Assembly (NCBI GenBank): GCA_013995675.1
Contig: VWRR01000013.1
Coordinates: forward strand, 372,001-436,000
DNA: 64,000 bases
DNA from: Cyanidiococcus yangmingshanensis
Lineage: Eukaryota > Rhodophyta > Bangiophyceae > Cyanidiales > Cyanidiaceae
Direction: 5' to 3'
Shown: positions 24,693 through 33,179 of the stretch, one piece after another
How positions within the stretch are numbered: the first letter of the stretch is position 1
How the letters are laid out: each line of letters opens with the position of its first letter
Position numbers and translations under genes: made by a program
Notes under the pieces: model-generated
The model's input: only the letters and a program-made list of their open reading frames with translations
The model's database searches: none
Told to the model about the DNA's origin: nothing

Positions 24693-25591
24693 AACGAAGT
24701 TCCCCGCTTTTCTAAAGTCTCCGGCAGTTCACAGAGGAGCCCCGCCCTCTTCGTAAACCACCAATAATCAACTGGTATCGACAGAAAAGCGCTTCCTCCA
24801 GTTTCTCAACGCCCTCTATATTACGAAACTCCCGGGAGCGCCTACGCAAGCGCGTCCAAGTTGCTGCCCAAGCTATCGAATAGAGACAACCATCCTCTAG
24901 AACGCCGCGGACCGCGTGATCGCCAGAAACCAGCGGGGTTGTCGCGCCCGGACCCGAGCAGCGTACCATTTGCAGCCTGGGGTGTTTCAGAGACACTCAT
25001 ACCCATGGCTACTGTATCCATGGTACAATAAGGGACATGAATCCATAATGACGGTTTTTTCGAGCACAAGAGCACCAACAAAAGCGCATGACGAACCTGC
25101 AGCATCAATTTTTCGAAAACCAGCCTGGTTGCCCAATGCTGGCCCAAATAACAACCAGCATGCACCGTCACAACGTCTCAAACATCACTTTAGGTCATAC
25201 CACTATCCTAAATAGATCTACACAGAACCCATAAACAACAACATCAAGACGCAAACGTTCGCAAGTACCCACCGACCTGCGCTCGCAAATGCCGAGGCGC
25301 ACAGGCCAACGAGGTCCCAAGCACCGAGTCTACCATCCCAAATTGTCAGGAATGATTGCGTTCTGGAATCACCACAAGCATCTCTTTCGTTGCAATCCAT
25401 ATGTTTCATCACCGTTGTGTCGGGAACACGACCGCGCTCGAACAATCTAGCGATCAAGTTACGAGTCTCTAGAGCCCAGATCGTTTTCCGAAGAAGACAC
25501 GGACTGCAGGCAGGATCGATCGCTCGACAGGGGGCGCTGATCAACGAGCCAGTCATTTGCGCTTCCGCTGTCGCGATGCGGTTCCTTGAAT
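24693..25591. other. Divergent intergenic region upstream of RWDD1-like and O-mannosyltransferase genes
   Basis: About 900 bp with short frames only. It ends in the alternating purine-pyrimidine tract annotated separately. Confidence 0.5.
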
Positions 25592-25670
25592 GCGTGCGTG
25601 TGTACATATATGCGTGCATGCGTGTATATATACATGCGTGTGTGCGCATGCTTGTGCGCATGCATTCGTA
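25592..25670. repeat. Alternating purine-pyrimidine tract (TG/CA/TA-rich)
   Basis: A run built of GTGCGTGTGTACATATATGC-like steps, with repeated TGCATGCGTG and GTGCGCATGC motifs, directly upstream of the O-mannosyltransferase gene. It is potentially Z-DNA prone. The open frame through it (Cys/Tyr/Met repeats) is not credible protein. Confidence 0.75.
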
Positions 25671-25681
25671 GACCAGCGAGA

Positions 25682-27541
25682 ATGCCCCGCGCGGGATCTC
25701 GATGGATGGCCGGCGCCATGCGGCCGCGGCTGCTGGGAAACGGCGCGAAAAAAAGATTCCAAGATGGGTTTTTTCCTCCCTGGCCAACGTTAGAGATGAT
25801 GCGTCATCGCACGAGCGCGCATGCATATCAAGAGTCGGACAGAGGTGCGAGTGTCAGCACAACTGCCGTTTCGGAACGAGGAACGAGAACTGTTGGTTCT
25901 TCGCCGGAGGGGACGTCTGTGCGTGGAGGCCCGCTGAAGCAGCTACTGTCGGTCTGTGACAGTGAAGAGCAGAGGAGGGCCTTGTGTGCGTCTGATCGTC
26001 CGCTGGACCTGCTCGTCCTCCTGTTGCTGACAGCGATCGCGGCAGGGACTCGTTTTTGGCGTTTATCGGCGCCGAACTCGGTTGTTTTCGACGAGTTCCA
26101 TTTTGGCAAGTTTGTGACCTGTTACTTTACGGGTGAGTACTTTTTTGATATTCATCCACCGTTGGGCAAGCTTTTGCTCGCGCTGGGTGGGTATTTACAC
26201 GGATATAATACGAGCTTTCTGTACGATCAGATCGGTGCCGTGTATCCGGACGACTCGTACATGGGACCGCGCTTTGTCGCTGCGCTCTTTGGGACGCTGG
26301 TGGTACCGCTTTACTACCTCGTCGCGCGGGCGCTTCCAATGAGCGTGGAGGCGAGTGCCCTGGCGGCCTCATGGTTGCTCTTCGACATGGCCACGGCGAT
26401 CGAGTCGCGGCTTATTCTCACCGACTCTCAACTTGTTTTTTTCACAGTGCTGCACTTGTACTGTATGTTGCGTCTGTGGCGGACCCGGAACGGAACAAGG
26501 GCACGTCGCAGATGGCTTCTCTGGAGCGGGATCACAGCTGGGCTCGCGTTGTCGGTCAAGTGGACAGCGCTGGCAACACCCGGGCTCGCTGGGCTCGTGT
26601 CTCTCTTTGGAAGTCGAGCACTTCTGGGGCATCAGAAACGCATTCCATTTTTTCAGTGCGTGCTTATCGGACTCGTTGCGATATGTGTGTACACCTCGTT
26701 TTTCTGGCTGCATTTTCGGCTCTTGCCTCGCAGCGGCTCCGGAGATGCTTTCATGTTGCCGACTTTCCGGGCCAATTTACTCGGATCGCCCGAACATGAC
26801 CCTAGAGCGCCGAAGGTGCCGTTCGGGAGCAAATTTCTCTACCTCAATAAGGAGATGCTACGTGCAAACGCCCAAGTGCCTGGACGCCACCACTGGGAGA
26901 GCAAATGGTGGTCGTGGCCACTGGACCTGAGCGGAATTTTGTACTGGATTCAGAGCCAGCGTGCGCCATGGATGGATGCACCGCAGACGAATCCCAGTCC
27001 AAGGGCAATGCTGCGAGCCTCTCAGGGATCGCTCAAACCAAAAAGCGCTTTTGACGTCGTCGAAGCACGTATCTATCTGCTCGTGAACCCTATTGTTGCA
27101 TGGAGTGTCCTAGGCGGCTTGCTACTTTTCGTGTCCTTGGTCGGACACAGACTGTTTCAGGCGGCCATCGGCGACTTTCAACGAGCTCCGAAACGAAAAC
27201 GTGAATCGGAACCCTCGAAACTGGCTCGTCGCGTCAAACAAACGTACTACGCCACCGGAACGTTCGTCTTTTGTGGATGGCTTCTGAATCTTCTTCCCTA
27301 CATTGGAGTCAAACGAGCTGCTTTTCTGTATCACTATTTGCCAGGGCTCATCTACGGTATCTTGCTGACGGCATGGCTGTTGGATCGTGCACCGGTTTCG
27401 CGTTCAATGCGCGCCCAGATCGCCATGATTGGAATCCTGCTTTCAGCAGCAGCCTATGTTTACTTCTCGCCATGGGTCTACGGTCTGCACCTCACGATTG
27501 AGCAGCAACGAGCTCGGCGCTGGCTTGGCACTTGGATATGA
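25682..27541 (+). CDS. Protein O-mannosyltransferase (GT39/PMT family) without MIR domains
   Basis: It is predicted to transfer mannose from dolichyl-phosphate-mannose to Ser/Thr of proteins in the ER membrane. The multi-pass protein has the family's first lumenal loop FDEFHFGKFVTCYFTGEYFFDIHPPLGKLL, which holds the essential D-E pair. Further hydrophobic segments follow, then HHWESKWWSWPLDLSGILYW at the place where PMTs have SSxWxWPL, and the C-terminal region GWLLNLLPYIGVKRAAFLYHYLPGLIYG, with the family RxxFLYHY motif. Eukaryotic PMTs carry about 190 residues of MIR repeats between these two halves; here only about 60 residues lie between FRANLLGS and WPLDL. The start is uncertain: ATG 25682 is the first after the low-complexity tract, and 25706, 25718 or later are possible. 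Confidence 0.88.
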   Translation: MPRAGSRWMAGAMRPRLLGNGAKKRFQDGFFPPWPTLEMMRHRTSAHAYQESDRGASVSTTAVSERGTRTVGSSPEGTSVRGGPLKQLLSVCDSEEQRRALCASDRPLDLLVLLLLTAIAAGTRFWRLSAPNSVVFDEFHFGKFVTCYFTGEYFFDIHPPLGKLLLALGGYLHGYNTSFLYDQIGAVYPDDSYMGPRFVAALFGTLVVPLYYLVARALPMSVEASALAASWLLFDMATAIESRLILTDSQLVFFTVLHLYCMLRLWRTRNGTRARRRWLLWSGITAGLALSVKWTALATPGLAGLVSLFGSRALLGHQKRIPFFQCVLIGLVAICVYTSFFWLHFRLLPRSGSGDAFMLPTFRANLLGSPEHDPRAPKVPFGSKFLYLNKEMLRANAQVPGRHHWESKWWSWPLDLSGILYWIQSQRAPWMDAPQTNPSPRAMLRASQGSLKPKSAFDVVEARIYLLVNPIVAWSVLGGLLLFVSLVGHRLFQAAIGDFQRAPKRKRESEPSKLARRVKQTYYATGTFVFCGWLLNLLPYIGVKRAAFLYHYLPGLIYGILLTAWLLDRAPVSRSMRAQIAMIGILLSAAAYVYFSPWVYGLHLTIEQQRARRWLGTWI

Positions 27542-28160
27542 GGTGGTCCCAACCTGTCACGAGGGTATCTGCTCGGAACGTCTGTTGCTGATAGTCGGTG
27601 AAAACGCGGGACGCTGGCGATCAGCGAGGTGTCGACGCTTGAGCGTGAAACAATGTTCGCCGGGCGACAGAACGCGCGACCAAGATGCGCGATCGATAGT
27701 CCGTGACACGAAACCGAGGGTAGCTCTCGCGTGCAGCTTCCGATCATAATCATCGGCTGATACGGGATGCCAATGGGGAACACTCGTGGCATGTCCGCTC
27801 CCTCGAAGCTGGAACGAGGTGCTTTCGCATCACGCGACGATTCGAAACCTTCATCATGGCACTGGTTGGGACGCGACCTGCCCCTGCATCTCTTCAACAA
27901 CCTTTATGGAGGTTGTGCTGCTAGGGGCACAATGCACGCTCCGCGGATCCCGAGTCCAGCGCGACGACACCTTCCCCAGAAGGCTGGACTCGTAGAATTC
28001 CCAAACGATCCTGTCATGTGGGAAACAGGTTTACGCTTGAGGGGCCGGTGTTGACGCCCACATTCAAGGATAAGTATGCCGTGGATGATGGCACCTTTTG
28101 GTCTCGGCATTCCTCAGTTGCTGAACTTGCCGCCTCGGGACCAAGATTCGGGCGACCAGA
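27542..28160. other. Convergent intergenic region
   Basis: About 620 bp between the ends of the O-mannosyltransferase and NDUFAF7 genes. Short frames only. Confidence 0.5.
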
Positions 28161-29369
28161 CTAGGCCGCAACATCTTCGAATGGAAAAATGCGGCTACCG
28201 AGATGCTCGTTCGATGCCGGCATTGCGATGCTCATCACCTGGTAGATTTGACCCATGGCATCGGGAGAGACCAGGCGTTGAAAGGCAGCAGCCAAGACTG
28301 CAGCCTTGTCCTGGTGCTTTTGTTTCATCACCTGCATGCGCGTCTCAATGCCCATACGAAGAAGGAATTCGCGTTGACTGAGCGACATGACCCGCAAAGC
28401 TGGCGCAGTGTTTCGAACGACCTTTTCAAGGAGAGCGAAATCTACGTCGACGGTCAAGTCAGCTTCACCTGGTGCGGCTAGAGGGTCTTCGAAACGGTGA
28501 TTCCGCACACCACGCAACGTACATGCCAAGGGCGGTTTCGACTGTTTTGCATAATCCACCAAGAGTGCAAAACCTCGTCGTTGCTGAATCACTCGGGCCA
28601 GGCGCTCCATAACGGCTAGAGCGTGGGTTGGGACCTCAATCGATTCAGGTCGTTCACAGCCCAAGACCGCCTTGATCATCGGATGATTCGGCCAAAGAGC
28701 AGCGGCTGGCGTCGTTCCGCGACTCTTGATGAATCGTAATCGGGGGTGTCTATCCATAGAAAGGTCATCCACATCGACAAGGCGCTCGACCCATTCCGGA
28801 TGCGTTGTTCCATCATTCTGCGAACGGATAAAGTGATGTACTGGGAGAGCGTCAAAAAACTCATGAGCCAGAAACAGGACTGGTACCTGCTGATGTTCTG
28901 ACGAAGAGGCACTATCAAGCTCAGTCGCGTCAATAGAGTCTAGCCAGGCCACTTTGCGATCCTGCACGAAAGGTTGCAAAAGCTGCTGCTGCTGTGCTCG
29001 AAACGAGTGACTCGCTTCGACCAGCTGTACTTGCAACGCCCGATAAAACTCAGGAAACTGCTTGGCTGTGCTCAGGATGCTAGCCATTAGGGTACCTCGA
29101 CCGGGTCCCAGCTCAACTAGCTGAACTTGATTGGGACTTTGAAGCCAATCGCGCCACTGAACTAGGAACCAGATCGCGACAAGTTCGCCAAAAACTGGAG
29201 AAACTTCCGGTGCAGTCACAAAATCGCCTCGGCGGCCTATCTTTTCGGTAGCTCGCTGATAGTAACCAAACTGAGGGTGCAGCAAACAAGTGTGCATGTA
29301 CTCCGCCACGGTTAGCGGCCCGAGCGCTCGTATGCGCCGTACAAGCGCCCTCAGCAGTGGCGTCTCCAT
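28161..29369 (-). CDS. NDUFAF7: NDUFAF7/MidA-type protein arginine methyltransferase
   Basis: In mitochondria NDUFAF7 symmetrically dimethylates an arginine of NDUFS2, a step in complex I assembly. Visible motifs are TVAEYMHTCLLHPQFGYY and GRRGDFVTAPEVSPVFGELVAIWF near the N-terminus, the SAM-binding ELGPGRGTLMASIL, then FLAHEFFDALPVHHF, LLVDYAKQSK and ADLTVDVDFALLEK, finishing with a QREFLLRMGIETR segment. The length (about 400 residues) fits. The first in-frame ATG is at 29369, so no targeting peptide is coded in this frame. Basic leader-like sequences lie immediately upstream in other frames (from 29616 or 29555), so an N-terminal presequence may be hidden by a base error. Confidence 0.92.
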   Translation of the reverse strand: METPLLRALVRRIRALGPLTVAEYMHTCLLHPQFGYYQRATEKIGRRGDFVTAPEVSPVFGELVAIWFLVQWRDWLQSPNQVQLVELGPGRGTLMASILSTAKQFPEFYRALQVQLVEASHSFRAQQQQLLQPFVQDRKVAWLDSIDATELDSASSSEHQQVPVLFLAHEFFDALPVHHFIRSQNDGTTHPEWVERLVDVDDLSMDRHPRLRFIKSRGTTPAAALWPNHPMIKAVLGCERPESIEVPTHALAVMERLARVIQQRRGFALLVDYAKQSKPPLACTLRGVRNHRFEDPLAAPGEADLTVDVDFALLEKVVRNTAPALRVMSLSQREFLLRMGIETRMQVMKQKHQDKAAVLAAAFQRLVSPDAMGQIYQVMSIAMPASNEHLGSRIFPFEDVAA

Positions 29370-29941
29370 TCTGACAGCCCGTTCGCGAGCCACAAAGGCC
29401 CGGTGCGGGGATCGGGCACCACCTCTGCTGTCTAGTCTTCAAGCTGAAGGTCGAAACCGAAAGCACGCGGCACGTAGCCCACCGCCAAACGAATGTTTTG
29501 GCAAGACCTGAACGGAACTTGCGCAACAGGCACCGCCCTGTCGACCGGCCATAATGCGTCCGTAGGAACACCGAGGAAAACGCAGGCACAGTTCGCTCAT
29601 CGCACTCGGTCCACATGAGGCTACCGTGATTCCTAAAGTGTCTCGATCATTACTCCATCTCTTGTGGGTCAGGAGCGCCAGAGGCGGAATCAGATAAGCG
29701 AACCTCGTTCCAGACATAGTATCGACGTATATGTTGTAGCCACAACAATTCGACGAGGGTTGCATTCAACGCGGTTCTATTGTGCTCGAACTCGGACGAA
29801 AAGCGTTCTGCCAAGTCCGTCATCGCGAACGTCTCTGAACTCCCTATTCAGAACGATGTCTTGTCCCGGAGATGAACAACAGATTGATTATAGGCGATTC
29901 GATTGGTATCCGTTTCCCGAGTCGTGGAACGGGTCTCTCGG
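29370..29941. other. Region upstream of NDUFAF7, possibly holding its presequence
   Basis: About 570 bp. The minus-strand frames from 29616 (FRSGLAKTFVWRWATCRV) and 29555 (SSVQVLPKHSFGG) are basic and Ser-rich as mitochondrial leaders are, but neither joins NDUFAF7 in frame. Otherwise nothing recognised. Confidence 0.35.
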
Positions 29942-30601
29942 TCACCGTTCCGCGCGCAGAGCGTAGACGAGCCCTTTCCGAGCGTATTTCTCTGCCATCC
30001 CGTTCTTCACCAAGGCATGCAAGTAGGTGTTCAGTCGCATCCGCGACATGCCCGTCTCGCGCATCAGGTCGTGCACATAGAGACCATCAGGTTGGTTTCG
30101 CCAAAGCAGCATCAGGACAGCTTCCATTTGGACATCCGTCCGGAAGCGCGTGTTCTCCAGTCGAGCGAGCAGTCGCCGCACTTGTCTCCGCTCCCAGTCA
30201 ACTTGGTTTTGTTGCTTGTGCACCGTGTTCGCCGAAAAAGCAGCCTGCTTCTCAGTGGAGACGGAAACCGAAGCAGCCCTCTGAGTAGGTCCAAAGCCGC
30301 GGCGTTGGTGGTTACTCGTAAGCTTTTTGGGCACAGAAACCCCAGGTGCACGTTCTCCAGACGCAAGAGGGACGCGTGTAGCCTCGTTCAGGCGCTCCAT
30401 GAGAGCGCTCAAGGTTGCGCTGTCAACAACAGGACACCGGGTCGCCAAATCGCTGAGCCATTGCCGAACGTAGATCGTCGAGTCGCATACACAACGTTCC
30501 AGCTCCGTTACTTGACCCCAAAGGGACTCAATCTCTACAAAAGATTCCTGAAGAGAGCGCATTTCGCTCTCGATAAAAGAAAGGTCTTCGATGACGGACA
30601 T
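29942..30601 (-). CDS. Coiled-coil plus winged-helix protein, unknown function
   Basis: A 219-residue open frame (start at 30601 or four codons earlier at 30613) without breaks. The first 60 residues form an acidic heptad-like helix (IEDLSFIESEMRSLQESFVEIESLWGQV). The middle is Ser/Thr/Gln-rich and probably disordered. The last 75 residues look like a winged helix (VQMEAVLMLLWRN, LYVHDLMRETGMSRMRLNTYLHALVKNGM, AEKYARKGLVYALR). This order (coiled coil, linker, winged helix) is that of the kinetochore protein SKA1, but sequence similarity is not evident to me and a transcription-factor role is equally possible. Confidence 0.6.
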   Translation of the reverse strand: MSVIEDLSFIESEMRSLQESFVEIESLWGQVTELERCVCDSTIYVRQWLSDLATRCPVVDSATLSALMERLNEATRVPLASGERAPGVSVPKKLTSNHQRRGFGPTQRAASVSVSTEKQAAFSANTVHKQQNQVDWERRQVRRLLARLENTRFRTDVQMEAVLMLLWRNQPDGLYVHDLMRETGMSRMRLNTYLHALVKNGMAEKYARKGLVYALRAER

Positions 30602-30613
30602 TGTATAGTACAC

Positions 30614-32462
30614 AGCACCGCACTCAATCCTGGTCGCCTGTAAACAGAGCGCGAGTTCAAGCGCCTTCGCCTCGTCGCTTCCAGCGCGGGTGGGGATTCA
30701 AACGCACGGCGGGGCGTGAACGGCTGACGCGCTCCTCGGCCGCTTCTGTGGATCTACTGTACGAGTCTGCACTCAGCTTTTGAGGTAGTATTGGAAACAG
30801 TACTGGGAGCGTTCAGAAAGCCGTCAAGTGATCTTTGACAGGTACAGAACTTTCGCTTAGGATAAAATCTGCTTGTATGTCGTTCTGTGATTCGTGGGTG
30901 TTTCAGGGGCTCGTAACAATTCTGAACTAGTTGTATGGTATTCACGGCTCTGTTCGAGACGATGGCGGGTGATGCCTTCCCCTCATGACAAAGTTACATG
31001 CATCTAGTCTCATTCCATGAACTGGAGCGTGCCGAGGTGACTTTCAATGACAATAAAAACGAATCCAGGGAAGAGATCGGATTTTGCATGAACAAGTCGA
31101 CGCGTGAGCGAGAAGGCATTCGAGGACCAAGGCAGCCCGTCTAAACCGGATACGAGTCGGCTTGCATCGTCTTCATGATGATCGGCTGTGAAAAAGCGTT
31201 TGACAGAAAGATTCAAGTGAGCGTGATGGAGTGCGCGTCATTCAAATCTATGCTACGAATGTGGCCGCCGTTGAAAGGCAGCGTTCGTGGTGTCGGTGTA
31301 TCATGCCCTGAAAATTGCTGTTCCAAGTCTGGCCCAGAAACCGCTTTGCTTCTTGATCGTGCACACCTAGAAGCAAATTTCATACAAGTCGATGAGATCC
31401 AAAATTCCCGCGTCTTTGACCAGAGCAACGATGCAATAAGAGAGAAAGGGAGTACCGAAAAGAGCAGCGCAGTTGAAATTGCATGCTCTCTGGACATGAC
31501 CAAGTCAGGGTGCAGTTCGTGAATCCGTGGATGCATGGTCGACACTGGAGCGACTGAAACCCAGTCAAGGTCGTAAAGACATACTGAAACAAGATCGTGC
31601 TGCTGGCCGTTTCTCTACACCTTGCTGGGAGCGCATGAGATCATTTTCTTCAAAAAGAATACTGATTCTGCAACGGAATGCGCAGCGCGCTGAATGATCG
31701 GAACGTGGGAACCTTTGCAAGCTCGATACAGGCTTGCTGCAGCGAAGAGGGCAAGGCCGTCGCGTCGCCCTTCACGGTTGCTTTTCGGAGGCTTCTGCGT
31801 TCCATTCTGTCGCAGTGCGGGAACGTAGAATCTGAATGCAGGCTCATAAGCACTTTGAAACCGAGTCTCTCCGTGTGGAGCGCTCGCTCTTCTTCGGTTC
31901 CTCCATGAGTGCGAATCATAGCAAACGAGGTCGAATCCAAGGGAACGGGGATTCGAATTCTCCTTTTCCGTCCTGGCTCTTTCCACGCCACGCTCTGATA
32001 CCTGAGCGGAACACTCCACGAATGTCCACGACTCGATGCGAACAGGCGATTTCGTTCTTTTTCCGACATGACAAGAGATGAATCCCTACCGATGCTTGCT
32101 TTTCTTTCGTTCAAATGTCATCGCAGTAAACGAGAAGCGCACCTAGGACCGAATCGCTCCGCCCGTTCCGACAGTTGGCTTACCGCGACTCTAGAGACAC
32201 TAAACATGATCGCATATGGAGTTTTAGACCATGCGGTGCTGGTTTTGTGACAGCGATATCTCAAGGAATCCTAATAAGCGCTTCTTTCAGCATTCCAGGT
32301 CCCGAGCGCCGCATGGCATCAACGGGATACACGGTAGCGTTCTAGATTAAGCACAGTTCGTCGCCACAGAGTCGTTCAAGGTGAGCAGCAGACCTCCGCC
32401 GGGTGAGAACCCTTCCCCTCCGCGCTTTGCGTGACGTACATGCGCATCTATGAAGCATGGAG
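30614..32462. other. Intergenic region
   Basis: About 1.85 kb. Overlapping frames of 60-154 codons on both strands (for example 31213-31545 and 31650-32114 minus, 31175-31522 plus) show no domain or consistent composition. No RNA gene identified. Confidence 0.5.
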
Positions 32463-32760
32463 CAGAACTCGGATGATTTTTCGACACGGATTCACCAAGA
32501 GTTCATGGAAGTCTCAGAATTAGTGTCTGTCTTCCGAATCGCCAGTGACGTTGGTCGCGCGAGCATCATCTCCGTCTGGTGCGATGATGGTCTCTGTTCG
32601 GTATATTGAGCTCTCTTTCCTCACAGTGCGGCAGCGCCCCCGGCGTATTGCCTTTTTGGACGGAATTTGTGTGCGGTCTTGGGAAACGCTCGAAATAGGT
32701 TCATCGCTGGTGTATGCGGATCATGTGCAGGCGGCTCTTAGATCGCAGACGTTGAAATAG
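32463..32760 (+). CDS. Possible small protein (two frames), unknown
   Basis: From ATG 32463 one frame reads MEQNSDDFSTRIHQEFMEVSEL...ASIISVWCDDG. A second overlapping frame continues YIELSFLTVRQRPRRIAFLDGICVRSWETLEIG...HVQAAL to a stop at 32760. Both halves look like protein (balanced composition, beta-rich second half), and one indel near 32590 would join them, as in other genes here. It could be a small OB-fold-type subunit, but I do not recognise it, and chance frames cannot be excluded. Confidence 0.3.
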
Positions 32761-33179
32761 CGTCTGGCGATGGTGCCCTGGCAAAACAAGCTGAAATCGT
32801 CTTTACGTTGAGAGCGCTCATCGTCGTGATACAGATTGGTATGCGAAAACGATCAGCCAATGCTCTAGTGCGTCCTTCGATTGCATCCAAAGGAGGGATA
32901 CAGGACAAACAGACTGCTACATGCATGGATGAAATGATGGTACCGACTCGCGTGGAGCGCGCTGATAACCGTAACGCATATCACTTATGGATTGCTCCTG
33001 ATGCCTCTGCTCGAGCTCGTGTTGGGAACGAGCACATCGATTTCCCGCGGGCGTGGGTGCGCGGATGCTCCCGTCACCTAAATTCCCGCAGCGAATAACG
33101 GCTCGCGCATTTGTCTCGCACACCCAAAACCTAAAATACCGAACTGAATGCGGCGGCCGAAACAGGTATGTGCGGCGCT
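32761..33179. other. Intergenic region
   Basis: About 420 bp; contains TTTCCCGCGGG at 33041-33051, an E2F-like match, but at the 3' side of the neighbouring minus-strand gene. Nothing else recognised. Confidence 0.4.

Noticed and set aside
25586-25681. N-terminal extension of the O-mannosyltransferase rich in Cys, Tyr and Met
   Set aside because: It is translation of an alternating purine-pyrimidine tract and not protein-like; later ATGs are available.
31952-31975. GGGGATTCGAATTCTCC, T-arm-like
   Set aside because: The closing pair of the loop would be A-T instead of the universal G-C and no other tRNA arm is adjacent.
33041-33051. TTTCCCGC match to an E2F site
   Set aside because: It lies beyond the 3' end of the nearest gene and far from any convincing start codon; an 8-bp match is expected by chance in 64 kb. 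The same applies to 56414-56421.
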